Counted from the stretch's first letter, positions 16,690-25,584 are shown. The stretch: DNA of 64,000 bases from an uncultured Pseudoalteromonas sp. (GCA_947493455.1 CANLRB010000001.1:310001-374000), one strand, 5' to 3'. Notes: generated by a model not told the origin, from the sequence alone. Program-made: numbers and translations.

Positions 16690-17460
16690 TTACTTTTTAA
16701 TCGCTTTAATCGAATAGAGCAGTGGAACTTGTTGTTCTTTAAATAAGAGTTGATAGCCTTTATTTTCAACCCACTCGAGTCCATCAAAACACGGGTATGG
16801 GCTATAAGCATGTTCACTGAAACTTTCTATTGATAACCCCGCACTAATAAGCGCACTTATCACCTCGCTCAGAGTATGCGGCCATGTCATGATAGTTGAT
16901 TTACTGCCATCGCAGTTTTCTGTGTATGTGCCGTCTTCTTCGATGTCCGGCTGAGCCTTTGGAAAATACGAGTAACCGCACAATAAATCATTAAAAGTAT
17001 GAAATTCAATCAAGTGAAATTCGCCACCTGTTTTTAATGACGACGCAATTGTTTGCGCCCATTTTGTTAAATCAGGCAACCAACAAAGAACGCCGTACGA
17101 AGTAAATACAAGATCAAACTCTTTATCGTTTTGTTCGCCAAACTGGTATACATCTTGGCAAATAAATTCGGCGTCAAGTTCCAATGTCGTTGACAACTTT
17201 TTGGCCTGTTCGATTGCTTCAGACGATAAATCAACCCCTGTTACTTTTGCCCCTAACCTTGCCCATGACAAGGTATCTTGACCAAAATGACACTGCAAAT
17301 GCAACATCGATTTACCGGTTACATTACCAAGCTGCAGCAACTCAATATTGTTGAGTGACGACTTGCCGTCTATAAAGCTTTCAACATCATAAAACTTTGA
17401 ATCTACATGAACTTTAGTACGTTCGTCCCACGTTTTTTTATTAATTTCTAAGTAGTCCAT
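16690..17460 (-). CDS. Class I SAM-dependent methyltransferase
   Basis: The 256-residue cytoplasmic enzyme has a Rossmann-like SAM-binding region at about residues 50-80 (LHLQCHFGQDTLSWARLGA, then VTGVDLS) and a motif II/III-like segment with FDLVFTSYGVLCWLP. Similar proteins are annotated as ubiquinone/menaquinone-like or general class I methyltransferases; the substrate cannot be named. It appears to be a single-gene transcript. Confidence 0.85.
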   Translation of the reverse strand: MDYLEINKKTWDERTKVHVDSKFYDVESFIDGKSSLNNIELLQLGNVTGKSMLHLQCHFGQDTLSWARLGAKVTGVDLSSEAIEQAKKLSTTLELDAEFICQDVYQFGEQNDKEFDLVFTSYGVLCWLPDLTKWAQTIASSLKTGGEFHLIEFHTFNDLLCGYSYFPKAQPDIEEDGTYTENCDGSKSTIMTWPHTLSEVISALISAGLSIESFSEHAYSPYPCFDGLEWVENKGYQLLFKEQQVPLLYSIKAIKK

Positions 17461-17629
17461 CGCAATAACTCTTTGTGCTTTTAAACATCAAAGTCTACTT
17501 TAGAGCGAAGTTAAAACACAGTAAAGTGAGAATACGTAATAAATTATGATTTAGATAATATCCTTGTATGAGTCAATTGATTTCATTTAAGCTAATAAAA
17601 CGATAACCGCCCAACATTTAAATATAAAT

Positions 17630-18166
17630 ATGCTCCTTTGCAGTCAACGATTAACCCTAAAACCGCTCGATAATTCGGACAAGTCACTTTTTATCGAAAT
17701 GGTGATGTGTCCAAAAATCATGGCACATTGTTATGACCCATCCACTTATGAAGATGCCGAAGCAAGCTTTGCGCGTTTTTCAAAACCTTGGGATCCGCAA
17801 AGTGATGACTGGCTTTGTTTTGGTATAAGTGATCTAAATAGTGGTGAAAAAATTGGCAATATCTCGATAAAAATTATTAATCACGAAGCGAGAATCGCCG
17901 AAGTCGGTTTTTTAATTTGCACTGCACAGCAAGGCAAAGGTTTTGCCTTTGAAGCCCTTTCAATGGTTAAGGAGTATACGTTTAACAACTTAAAAATGAA
18001 TAAGCTTGTCGCGGTATGCTCCGTAAACAACACAGGTTCAATCAAGTTACTCGAAAAATCGCGCTTTGCTCGCGAAGGGCGTTTAAAGCAAAACGCCCTT
18101 ATCAATAATCAGTTAGTTGATGATTATAGTTATGGCTTGTGTAGTGAAGACGCTAATTTAAAGTAA
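17630..18166 (+). CDS. GNAT N-acetyltransferase, RimJ/RimL-like
   Basis: The 178-residue protein fits the RimJ/RimL branch of GNAT enzymes, which transfer acetyl from acetyl-CoA to amino groups of proteins or small molecules. It opens with LCSQRLTLKPL, carries the acetyl-CoA loop QQGKGFAFEAL at about residue 100, and ends with the NNTGSIKLLEKSRF motif. Its 3' end overlaps the opposite-strand lipoprotein gene by 14 bases. Confidence 0.85.
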   Translation: MLLCSQRLTLKPLDNSDKSLFIEMVMCPKIMAHCYDPSTYEDAEASFARFSKPWDPQSDDWLCFGISDLNSGEKIGNISIKIINHEARIAEVGFLICTAQQGKGFAFEALSMVKEYTFNNLKMNKLVAVCSVNNTGSIKLLEKSRFAREGRLKQNALINNQLVDDYSYGLCSEDANLK

Positions 18167-18938
18167 TGGGTACATTTGGCGCAGGCGTTTTAATGGTGCG
18201 TAGCGATTTATCGAGCACACCTAGCCAACGCGCCATTAAGTTGCGATCACCATTTTTTTCAGCCATTTTAATATTTTCGCGTACCATTGGCTCAAGTTTG
18301 TTTCGCGTAAACTCCTTACCGTGTACATGCTCAAGGGCTCTGCGATAACTCAAAATAAGATAATAACGCGTACGCAAGTTGGCCTTTTTATATTTAAGCT
18401 TCATCAATGATTCTAAAATTTTTAATGAACTTTCAACTTCGCCGCGATCGAGTTTCATTGACACTAAGTCAGCACCTATTTTTGCTGTTGCATTGGCATC
18501 GTTACACTGTTCACAGTGCGCGCTTTGCCATGTGTCATGCATGTAGTTCGCGATATAAAACTCGTAGAGCGGAATAAACACCTTCGATGTCCCATTAAAA
18601 ATCACACCTGAAATTTTTTCTGCATCGTTTTGATACTTGAGCGCTTTGGCGTAGGCTACCTTAAAGCGCCGCTTTGATTCATCTGGGCCATCGTTTTTTT
18701 CTAGATAGATACGGTACTCTTCGCGACTGTGATTCATCGGATCAATATAATAAATCCCGACTTGATCCCACCACTTAGGTTTAGGCACCGCTTTTTCAAA
18801 CTCAGGCCATTTGGGCCAACTTTGTTCGGCAATGCGTTCTTTTTCAATCACATCTTTTGAATTTGGATCCTTAGAACACGCACTCAACATAAGTGTTACA
18901 AGCAACCAAGCTAACAGTTTTATTTTGTAATTCGACAT
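18153..18938 (-). CDS. Hypothetical lipoprotein with CxxC
   Basis: The 261-residue product has a lipoprotein signal with lipobox LSAC and modified Cys C21, so it is probably envelope-anchored. The mature part is helical and rich in Lys, Trp and Tyr, with a CEQC pair (C142/C145) that could bind metal or form a disulfide. The C-terminal half (about 150-245) looks like helix-turn-helix repeats of a TPR-like solenoid. I do not recognise a family. Confidence 0.7.
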   Translation of the reverse strand: MSNYKIKLLAWLLVTLMLSACSKDPNSKDVIEKERIAEQSWPKWPEFEKAVPKPKWWDQVGIYYIDPMNHSREEYRIYLEKNDGPDESKRRFKVAYAKALKYQNDAEKISGVIFNGTSKVFIPLYEFYIANYMHDTWQSAHCEQCNDANATAKIGADLVSMKLDRGEVESSLKILESLMKLKYKKANLRTRYYLILSYRRALEHVHGKEFTRNKLEPMVRENIKMAEKNGDRNLMARWLGVLDKSLRTIKTPAPNVPITLN

Positions 18939-19057
18939 AACGAGACAACTTCGATTCTATGTAATCCTATTACCGCCTAAAAAAGCATTCAGTGCAACCT
19001 CCGATTTTAGAGCCAGATAACTAAGACTACTTTTTTACTTTAATCTCGCGATGTACG

Positions 19058-19948
19058 TTATCGACCTTGCACAACAGGCACAACGCGAAAGTTTTTAAAC
19101 TTCACTTCGCGTGGTTTATCTAAATGAGTTATTTTACTCGCTAAGTCCTTGAGGTCATCCACCGAGAGCGGCAAAAACGCTTCGTTATGATGAAATTTAG
19201 CTCCGACTTCAAACTCGTGTCCATGTCGATCAATTTCAATATGTGCGCCGAGTAACCCACGCACCGGATGCTGCTGTGTAATAGATACAAGTTTTGCAAT
19301 ACTTGCTTTAAATTGCAGCCAATCCCTCACGTACAAGCGCCCAGGATAAAATGTATCGCCCGTGTAAAGTATCTGAGTTTGCTGGTCGTAAACTGAAATA
19401 GCGCCATGTTGATGACCCGGTGTTGGATATAACATTAAGCGCCGGTTTCCTAAATCAAATTCGAACTGACCTGCCGGCCAATGCCACAAATTTGCAAATT
19501 GCATCACGTTCTCTCGCTTTGCACCGATTACATTAGCAAAGCCTGCAGCGATAAACTGCTTGTCACCGGCAACATGATCGCTATGGTTGTGCGAATGCAA
19601 TACCATGAGCGTCGGTATCTTCCCTGACTGATAATAGGCAGACATAATATTTTTGATATGTGATGCAAGCGGCATTTTTTCTGCACTTTCGATCGCGCCA
19701 GTATCAAGTAATACAGCTTGTTTATCACCTAAAAATAAATATAAAAACGGAGCTTCATAGTGTAGACATTTATTTTGCCTAAATATGTAAGTACTCGCAT
19801 CCAATTGAAATGTTTCAACTGCGGGTGCTGTAGCAAGCTCACAGTTTACGTCTCCACTATACCAAGCATGCGTTTTCAATTGATTTAAATTGTCCGCCAA
19901 TAGCGGCGTGCACAATAAAAGTAGAACGGCAACAATCAATCGATTCAT
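19058..19948 (-). CDS. Secreted MBL-fold metallo-hydrolase
   Basis: The 296-residue protein has a signal peptide (about 1-18) and the metallo-beta-lactamase-fold zinc motif HSHNHSDH near residue 117-124, then PGHQHG, TGDTFYPG and a late GAH, giving a full set of di-zinc ligands. It would act in the periplasm. Its start overlaps the end of the preceding 210-residue gene by 4 bases, and a LysR regulator is divergent from the pair. Members hydrolyse lactams, lactones, thioesters and other esters, so the substrate is open. Confidence 0.85.
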   Translation of the reverse strand: MNRLIVAVLLLLCTPLLADNLNQLKTHAWYSGDVNCELATAPAVETFQLDASTYIFRQNKCLHYEAPFLYLFLGDKQAVLLDTGAIESAEKMPLASHIKNIMSAYYQSGKIPTLMVLHSHNHSDHVAGDKQFIAAGFANVIGAKRENVMQFANLWHWPAGQFEFDLGNRRLMLYPTPGHQHGAISVYDQQTQILYTGDTFYPGRLYVRDWLQFKASIAKLVSITQQHPVRGLLGAHIEIDRHGHEFEVGAKFHHNEAFLPLSVDDLKDLASKITHLDKPREVKFKNFRVVPVVQGR

Positions 19949-20574
19949 TGGAAATCCTTTGTCTCTAAATAAAATGGGGTCGCGTTAAGGCACTGCTCAA
20001 TTTGTCTCGTGACGCTAGTTGTAAGTTGTGATGGCTCACAACTAACTGGCCCCTCGCGGCTTTGTGATACCCACGTAAGTGCATCAAAGCTCGGTTTACT
20101 TGCTATTTGATGGATCGCAAGCGTTGCGCCTGATGATAACGTGATTAAATCAAATTTCAGACCAGACGGAGCTTGATTCACTACCTGGCGCTTATACACT
20201 AACTTTTTAAACGACACAGTCACGCGACCAAACACCTTTCCACCGCGTTCAAAATGGCCAAGATATAAAACGGCATCTAGCGTAAATATATCTCCGGCAA
20301 TCAATTTCGCTAAATCAAATCGCTCTGGAAGAATTGTCATTTGTTTAGATGCTGCACCTTGCTTGATGAGATGCGTATCTGACAGTTCAACCTCATAAAT
20401 AAGTTGAAAATCATGAGGTGCGACATGTAGCGGCAAATGGCTTGCATACCAGCTGTCATTTTCGCTTTGAAATAACACCATGCCGTGATGGCCAACATAA
20501 TGTGAATGTTGTGATTCATGAGCGTGCGCACCCATGCAACATAACAGGATTAAATAAGAAACTATTCTATACAT
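19945..20574 (-). CDS. Exported His-rich hypothetical protein upstream of the MBL hydrolase
   Basis: I start at the ATG encoding MYRIVSYLILLCCMG, because the longer frame begins with TTG and has no extra signal. A signal peptide (about 1-18) is followed by a His-rich mature N-terminus (HAHESQHSHYVGHHG), a possible metal-binding tail. The rest is beta-rich with two late cysteines. The family is not recognised. The 4-base overlap with the MBL gene implies a coupled function, perhaps metal supply or substrate binding. Confidence 0.68.
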   Translation of the reverse strand: MYRIVSYLILLCCMGAHAHESQHSHYVGHHGMVLFQSENDSWYASHLPLHVAPHDFQLIYEVELSDTHLIKQGAASKQMTILPERFDLAKLIAGDIFTLDAVLYLGHFERGGKVFGRVTVSFKKLVYKRQVVNQAPSGLKFDLITLSSGATLAIHQIASKPSFDALTWVSQSREGPVSCEPSQLTTSVTRQIEQCLNATPFYLETKDFQ

Positions 20575-20657
20575 ATTAAACGTCCGAAGATTAAACCATG
20601 TATTCAAGTGTACCCTTCAAACTATTAAGCTATAATTAACAAAACGACAACAGTTAA

Positions 20658-20670
20658 TTCCAAATTGGAA
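20658..20670. promoter_or_regulatory. Possible LysR-type binding site
   Basis: TTCCAA-A-TTGGAA is a 13-bp palindrome five bases before the LysR start codon, in the gap shared with the divergent MBL operon. It has the size and dyad symmetry of a LysR recognition site, but it lies very close to the start, so autorepression is more likely than activation. Confidence 0.4.
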
Positions 20671-20675
20671 ATAGT

Positions 20676-21548
20676 ATGGATATTAATGTTCTCAAACGCT
20701 TTTTAACAATTGCAAACCATGAAAACCTTCAGCGTAGTGCCACTGTGCTTAATACAACGCCCAGCGCGCTGTCAAAATCATTGCAAAAGTTGGAATTAGA
20801 ATTAAATACACTATTGTTTAATCGACGCGGCAAACAGCTGAAATTAAACCAACAAGGCAAACATTTTCTTGGCTATGCGCAACATTTAGTGCATGAGTAC
20901 GAGCAAGTGCTAAGCGAATTTAAGGGGCAACAGTATATACACAACTTGTCGGTCGCAGGCCCTGCAATACTCACTAACTACGTGGTAGCCAAGTTACATC
21001 TATTCGCCCCAATTGAACGATTTCACACGAGTATTTTTAATTGTTACGAAGGTGAGGCACTGAATCAGTTACGTACAGGTCACGCCGATATCGCTATTGT
21101 TACAAAAAACGCATTATCCAAGCAGGACTCAAAGTGGCTTTCATCTATTTTTTTGACTAAGTGTGATTTCAGCATTGGTTGCTCTTCGCAATTCAAAGCT
21201 AAATTCAATGCAAAGCCGCTCTCGCAATGGCCGTTTGCCTGTCCAACTGTGTCACCATTTTGCGGAATTGAACGAGGAACAGGCAATGATAATTGGCCAG
21301 ATAAAAATATTATGCGCACAATTGCATTTAAAACAGATCAGTTTACTTCCTTACTGCATTTGGTAAAACACCATTTGGCCTGTGCCTATTTACCAAGTTA
21401 CATCATAGAGCAAGAGCAACTACAAACCATGCCAACCCCACAATTCGATCATACCTACGATGAAGAGATGCTACTTTGTTGGCAACCATCATTGGCTTCT
21501 GGTTGGTTAAACCAACTCACTCACGAGGTACAAGGTGTTTTTTCATAA
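20676..21548 (+). CDS. LysR-family transcriptional regulator
   Basis: The 290-residue protein has the LysR winged helix-turn-helix at residues 1-60 (FLTIANHENLQRSATVLNTTPSALSKSLQKLE without break) and a C-terminal periplasmic-binding-like effector domain. It is divergent from the His-rich/MBL operon, 101 bases between starts, the usual LysR arrangement with its target. The effector is unknown. Confidence 0.9.
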   Translation: MDINVLKRFLTIANHENLQRSATVLNTTPSALSKSLQKLELELNTLLFNRRGKQLKLNQQGKHFLGYAQHLVHEYEQVLSEFKGQQYIHNLSVAGPAILTNYVVAKLHLFAPIERFHTSIFNCYEGEALNQLRTGHADIAIVTKNALSKQDSKWLSSIFLTKCDFSIGCSSQFKAKFNAKPLSQWPFACPTVSPFCGIERGTGNDNWPDKNIMRTIAFKTDQFTSLLHLVKHHLACAYLPSYIIEQEQLQTMPTPQFDHTYDEEMLLCWQPSLASGWLNQLTHEVQGVFS

Positions 21549-21610
21549 TACCCACAGGCTATGTACCTAATTTAACCTTTTATCACTTCGATAAACCTAA
21601 CATCACATAG

Positions 21611-21678
21611 CCTAAAACATGAAAACTCATGAATTCTATACTTTGCAACACATAAACCAATACCACACATGTTTTAGG
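21611..21678 (+). promoter_or_regulatory. Long-range inverted repeat in the leader of the 48-residue gene
   Basis: CCTAAAACATG (21611-21621) and CATGTTTTAGG (21668-21678) are exact 11-base complements 46 bases apart. The right arm contains the TTTAGG part of the only ribosome site of the gene at 21687. If both arms are in the transcript, pairing would hide the ribosome site. The transcript start is unknown, so this is inference from complementarity. Confidence 0.45.
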
Positions 21679-21686
21679 GAAATACA

Positions 21687-21833
21687 ATGATAGTGAACAA
21701 CTCAAATACAATCGACCTAGTATTAACCGCAGGGCTAACTGCATTCGTCATCTCCGGACTGATATTGGCCGGCATGACATCTACATTATTCATTGGCGCG
21801 GCTATGGGCGGAGCATATTTCCTTACAAAGTAA
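21687..21833 (+). CDS. 48-residue single-helix membrane protein (paralogue of 8288-8428)
   Basis: This is the second copy of the small membrane protein family, preceded by TTTAGGGAAA. Residues from V3 on align without gaps to the copy at 8288 with 32 of 45 identical, including IDxxLTAGLTxFVI and GAAMGGAY, and the same LTK end. Synonymous and conservative changes dominate, as expected for selected protein sequence. GTG 21693 is an alternative start that matches the other copy's length. Neighbours differ from those of the first copy, so function is not tied to one operon. Confidence 0.72.
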   Translation: MIVNNSNTIDLVLTAGLTAFVISGLILAGMTSTLFIGAAMGGAYFLTK

Positions 21834-21909
21834 TCGCTAAAAGCACTACCATGGGAATGGTTAAATAATTTATCATTGTAAAATTGCTTTACACAACATA
21901 ACTCTATGA

Positions 21910-22356
21910 TTGAATTATCTCTCTCGTGATTGCGAAATAGACAAGTTCGTAGCCATGGAACAACAAAACGATACAGCGCGTTTTATTATTCCGTATCCAT
22001 TTGCAAAGCACCAATCTGAGATGGCTAAAGAAAATATCACGTATTTATCTATTTATGATGTGAATTCCAACGAACAAAAAACTTTAGCCGGTTTTATTAT
22101 TCTAGCGCTTGATAACTTACCAAATATTGAGCTTAGACGCATCGTTATTGCCCACAAGGGAAACGGACTAGGCCAACTTGCCATGCTTGCGTGTGAGGCA
22201 TACTGCAAAGCGACATTCGACTGTCCGCGAATTTGGTTAGATGTGTTTGAAGATAATTTACGTGGTCAACATATTTACAATAAGCTCGGCTATCGCGTAT
22301 TTAAACAAGATGTTTACCAAACTAAGAAGCTCTTATTTTTGGAAAAACACCTTTAA
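21910..22356 (+). CDS. GNAT-like acetyltransferase, N-terminus uncertain (possible frameshift)
   Basis: The 148-residue frame has a GNAT core: the acetyl-CoA loop GNGLGQLAM near residue 85-95 and the closing NLRGQHIYNKLGYRVFK. It must start at TTG 21910 or ATG 21955, both poor. ATG 21906 in another frame would give MIELSL and then join RDCEID if one T were removed from the TCTCTCTC run at about 21916-21924, restoring a typical GNAT opening. So the gene may be frameshifted, phase-variable or mis-sequenced here. Confidence 0.7.
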   Translation: MNYLSRDCEIDKFVAMEQQNDTARFIIPYPFAKHQSEMAKENITYLSIYDVNSNEQKTLAGFIILALDNLPNIELRRIVIAHKGNGLGQLAMLACEAYCKATFDCPRIWLDVFEDNLRGQHIYNKLGYRVFKQDVYQTKKLLFLEKHL

Positions 22357-22377
22357 AAAAGTTGCCGATTTAAATGA

Positions 22378-22402
22378 CACCAATTGAATTGATCAATTGG
22401 TG
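22378..22402. terminator. Hairpin downstream of the GNAT gene
   Basis: CACCAATTGA and TCAATTGGTG form a perfect 10-bp stem with a 5-base loop, 21 bases after the GNAT stop. No T run follows, so it may be a weak or factor-assisted terminator. Confidence 0.4.
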
Positions 22403-22514
22403 CTAATGTCTAATTCAATCTTGCTTAGTGATGTTAAATAATTTTACTATTTTATAAAAGTAACGTGATTTAACCTTTTTCGGCAAACACGACAATCACT
22501 CAAGGATATAGATA

Positions 22515-23744
22515 TTGCGCCATATCATTTTTTTACTGATTTTATGTTTACTTAACCTGTTATCTACAGCAACGGCCGCACCATTTGGTGAACGCATTGC
22601 CATTAATTCAAACCTACTTAAGCAAGAGCGCCAAGTACAGGTTCTATTACCTGAAAGCTACAATAGTAATCCATCCGCAACATACCCAGTAATTTATTTG
22701 CTTGATGGTGATTACAATATCCATGGTATTTCAGGCATGTTAGACATGTTGGCAAATAAAGGGCAGTTAATACCTGATGTGATTTTAGTCGCAATTGCCG
22801 ACAAGGGTACTGAATCATACCGCAACTTTATGACGCCCAACTTCAAACAGCCCAATAAGGACTCCGCCTCACTGTTTGCGTCTCATTTAATCACTGAATT
22901 AAAACCTTACATTCAGAAACACTACCGAGCAGCCGAAAAATCGATTTTAATCGGCCAATCCATCGGCGGTTTATTTGTACTTAATACACTCGTTGAACAA
23001 CCAACCAGTTTTACTCATTATACTGCCGTGAGTCCGTCAGTCTGGGTTGGGCAAAATGCCATTGTTGAAAAGGCACAAAAACAGCTATTAACGAATTTAA
23101 ATGCTCCTGTGTCATTATATTTATCATTAGGTGATGAAACGCGCATGGGTATGTATGATTTTATAAATGTACTCGATTCAGCACCAAACCCCCAATTAAC
23201 TTGGCAATTCAAACATTATCCAGATGAAAATCATAATTCAGTCGGTCTGATCGCTATTAGAAATAACCTTAAACATATTTTTAAAGGATGGCACCTAGCT
23301 GAACAAAAACAAGCCACGATGAGTGCAACTGAATTAGTGGCACACTATCACAAGCTGCTTACCAACTGGCATTTAAAACAACCGATACCTGGATCTGTTG
23401 CACAAAGTCTCATGCGCTACTTTTATCGCAATAAACAAGTCGAAAAAATACCTCAGTTCGTACAACAAACACTCACGATGCTGCCACAATCACAGCAAAT
23501 AATTGTTAGCAAACAGGCAAGTTACGCTGGGCATTTTGATTCCCCTGAAATGGCATTGGCAATTTTAAAAGGTATAGAAAACGACCAACAGCATTCAATT
23601 TCTTATTTAAAAGATGTCGCCAAAACATATCAGCAACTAAACCAGCCACAAAAAGCGAAGTTGTACTATAAAAAGGCGCTCAACCTTGCCTTAAAACAAA
23701 ATGCTAATCAGTGGCAACTCAATATTATAAAAGAAAAACTTTAG
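22515..23744 (+). CDS. Secreted alpha/beta-hydrolase esterase with TPR-like C-terminus
   Basis: The 409-residue product starts at TTG with AAGGATA six bases upstream and has a signal peptide (about 1-21). The esterase D/IroE-like domain spans about 22-260, with PVIYLLDGD and nucleophile S149 in GQSIGG, and likely acid and His residues at ETRMG and the DENHNSVG region. Residues about 275-409 are helical repeats of TPR type. Substrates in this family range from siderophore esters to acyl-thioesters. The next gene begins 9 bases later in the same operon. Confidence 0.85.
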   Translation: MRHIIFLLILCLLNLLSTATAAPFGERIAINSNLLKQERQVQVLLPESYNSNPSATYPVIYLLDGDYNIHGISGMLDMLANKGQLIPDVILVAIADKGTESYRNFMTPNFKQPNKDSASLFASHLITELKPYIQKHYRAAEKSILIGQSIGGLFVLNTLVEQPTSFTHYTAVSPSVWVGQNAIVEKAQKQLLTNLNAPVSLYLSLGDETRMGMYDFINVLDSAPNPQLTWQFKHYPDENHNSVGLIAIRNNLKHIFKGWHLAEQKQATMSATELVAHYHKLLTNWHLKQPIPGSVAQSLMRYFYRNKQVEKIPQFVQQTLTMLPQSQQIIVSKQASYAGHFDSPEMALAILKGIENDQQHSISYLKDVAKTYQQLNQPQKAKLYYKKALNLALKQNANQWQLNIIKEKL

Positions 23745-23753
23745 GGATACACG

Positions 23754-24239
23754 ATGACTCACCTCACTATTCGACCCGCAATAAAAAGCGATACAAAAAC
23801 TGTTTTACATTTTATTCGCGAGCTCGCAATTTACGAAAAAGCTGAGCACGAAGTACTTGCAACAGAACAAACAATTGAATCATCACTATTTAAAGAAAAC
23901 CCGCATGTTTTTGGCTTAATATGTGAATTAGACGGCGTGCCGATAGGCATGGCAGTGTATTTTTACAATTACTCGACCTGGCTCGCCAAACCTGGACTCT
24001 ATTTAGAGGATCTGTATGTATCGCAAGAACACCGTGGTAAAGGTGCAGGCAAAGCACTACTAAAGCGTCTTGCCCAAATTGCGCTAGAGAATGACTGCGG
24101 TCGCTTTGAATGGAGTTGTCTTGATTGGAACACGCCGTCACGTGATTTTTATGAATCCATCGGCGCGATCGCACAATCTGAGTGGGTCGGTTATCGTATG
24201 TCAGGTCAAACGTTACAATCGTTTGCAGACGAAACATAA
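23754..24239 (+). CDS. GNAT acetyltransferase, diamine/SSAT-like
   Basis: The 161-residue enzyme resembles spermidine/spermine or diamine N-acetyltransferases: LTIRPAIKSD opening, LYLEDLYVSQEHRGKGAGKAL with the acetyl-CoA loop, and WSCLDWNTPSRDFYESIGA at the end. It would acetylate a small amine or amino acid in the cytoplasm. AGGGATA overlaps the stop of the upstream esterase gene, so they are probably co-transcribed. Confidence 0.87.
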   Translation: MTHLTIRPAIKSDTKTVLHFIRELAIYEKAEHEVLATEQTIESSLFKENPHVFGLICELDGVPIGMAVYFYNYSTWLAKPGLYLEDLYVSQEHRGKGAGKALLKRLAQIALENDCGRFEWSCLDWNTPSRDFYESIGAIAQSEWVGYRMSGQTLQSFADET

Positions 24240-24251
24240 TTCGTCTGCAAA
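24222..24251. terminator. Hairpin spanning the GNAT stop codon, shared by convergent genes
   Basis: TTTGCAGACGAA and TTCGTCTGCAAA make a perfect 12-bp stem with a 6-base loop that contains the TAA stop. It sits between convergent genes and could help end transcription from both sides, though neither side has a clean T tract. Confidence 0.5.
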
Positions 24252-24269
24252 ATACGACATAACCAAGGC

Positions 24270-24854
24270 TTAACCTGCAACCGTCGCTGATGTAACTGAC
24301 GTTTTCGATAAACCTTGCCAGCGACGCTCAAGAGAAAAGATTGTAAAGCCATAACACAACACCACAACGATAGGTTGTAATACAAAGCTCATTTCAGGGA
24401 AAAAAATAAACAATACAGTGCAGAACACAGTACGTATAACGGCATGGGCAATACATACTTTTAAGTTACAAATAACACCGTGTACTAACCACATTAATCC
24501 TGATTGCACAGCGATTGCAAATGGCAGTGCATACGGGTTTTCCATGGCAAATGAAATACTGATCGCAAAGGTTAAAAACGTCATGCCTACTGCGGCAAGA
24601 AAAATTGAATCAAATGGGTTGCGTTCGCTATTTTTTTGAAAATTAACGCTCTCACCCGTTAACTTAGACAATCCCATACCTAAATACACTATCATGCCTG
24701 TGCCGATATAAACTGACCAAACTTGCAGCGTGAGGTCAAACATCGAACCCGTGACAATCAGCAAACTCCAAACGATCATGCCAGCTAGTGGCACAGCCAA
24801 AAAACGACGGTTTTTATAATTTTCTAAATGCGTTTCTAAACTAACTTTGTTCAT
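24270..24854 (-). CDS. Integral membrane protein, six-helix, possibly DUF7010-like
   Basis: The 194-residue protein has hydrophobic segments at about residues 18-38, 43-63, 83-103, 108-127, 132-150 and 155-172, with short charged loops and a Ser/Thr-rich cytoplasmic tail. It reminds me of the DUF7010 group of small membrane proteins, but I am not sure of this. No catalytic motif is visible. Its promoter lies in the gap with the NDK-like gene on the same strand. Confidence 0.7.
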   Translation of the reverse strand: MNKVSLETHLENYKNRRFLAVPLAGMIVWSLLIVTGSMFDLTLQVWSVYIGTGMIVYLGMGLSKLTGESVNFQKNSERNPFDSIFLAAVGMTFLTFAISISFAMENPYALPFAIAVQSGLMWLVHGVICNLKVCIAHAVIRTVFCTVLFIFFPEMSFVLQPIVVVLCYGFTIFSLERRWQGLSKTSVTSATVAG

Positions 24855-24964
24855 AAGTAGGCTCCTTCAGTAGATGGTTAAAGTATGAGGGAGCAGATAT
24901 TGTTTTTTCAGTGTTTTTTGTCATTTGTTCGTATGACAAATGTCACATCATTGAAATCGATTTA

Positions 24965-25411
24965 TTACAGCACCGATGTTTTGAGTCCCGCTTGGGTCAA
25001 AATAGAGATGTGATTCGATAATTCGCGTGGGCTGTCAGGTGCATGTAAAAAACCGCCTAAGCGGCTGCCGAGCAAGTCGCGGCGAATTTCATATTTAAGT
25101 TGGTTCATTGCATTAATCGCGCTTTCACCTTTTACAATATATAAATCGAGTGGCATTAAATTTGGTAGCCGCAGAGACATTGTGATGCGTGCCATCCATC
25201 CAGGATACATACGCAAAATATCTGAAAATGACAAACGAACTTGATGGCATTCGATAATTTTTAATCCTGAAGCAGCAATTTTTCTTTCAACATAAATTTT
25301 TTTCCGAAAAAGATACGCTTCTGGCTTTAACATGCAAAATGATTTACTCGGCCCAATTACTTTACTCAACTTAACACCCACTACATTTGTTCTGTTCTCG
25401 CTGCTACACAT
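24965..25411 (-). CDS. Divergent nucleoside-diphosphate-kinase-like protein
   Basis: The 148-residue product follows the NDK fold order: FCMLKPEAYL (residues 25-34) matching the family's MIKPDAV strand, a Gly-containing IAASGLKIIE segment, and H123 in LHAPDS where canonical NDKs have the phospho-accepting His in VHGSDS. The Arg-rich IRRDLLGSRLGG just before it also fits. The region where NDKs carry the Kpn loop and the NFIHGSD context is altered. It is therefore probably a paralogue with changed or lost kinase activity rather than the housekeeping ndk. Confidence 0.62.
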   Translation of the reverse strand: MCSSENRTNVVGVKLSKVIGPSKSFCMLKPEAYLFRKKIYVERKIAASGLKIIECHQVRLSFSDILRMYPGWMARITMSLRLPNLMPLDLYIVKGESAINAMNQLKYEIRRDLLGSRLGGFLHAPDSPRELSNHISILTQAGLKTSVL

Positions 25412-25584
25412 CCATAAGTGTATAACACGGGAAAAATATTATTTCTTGGTGGTCACATTTATATTGGTACGCTAATTAATCAATAAGTTCAAATTTATTA
25501 CGATGATACGCTGCTTACTTAGCTTTACCAAGGTACAAGCTGGCTGCTACCATAACGCGATACTCATTAACCGTTGGCAATTTT

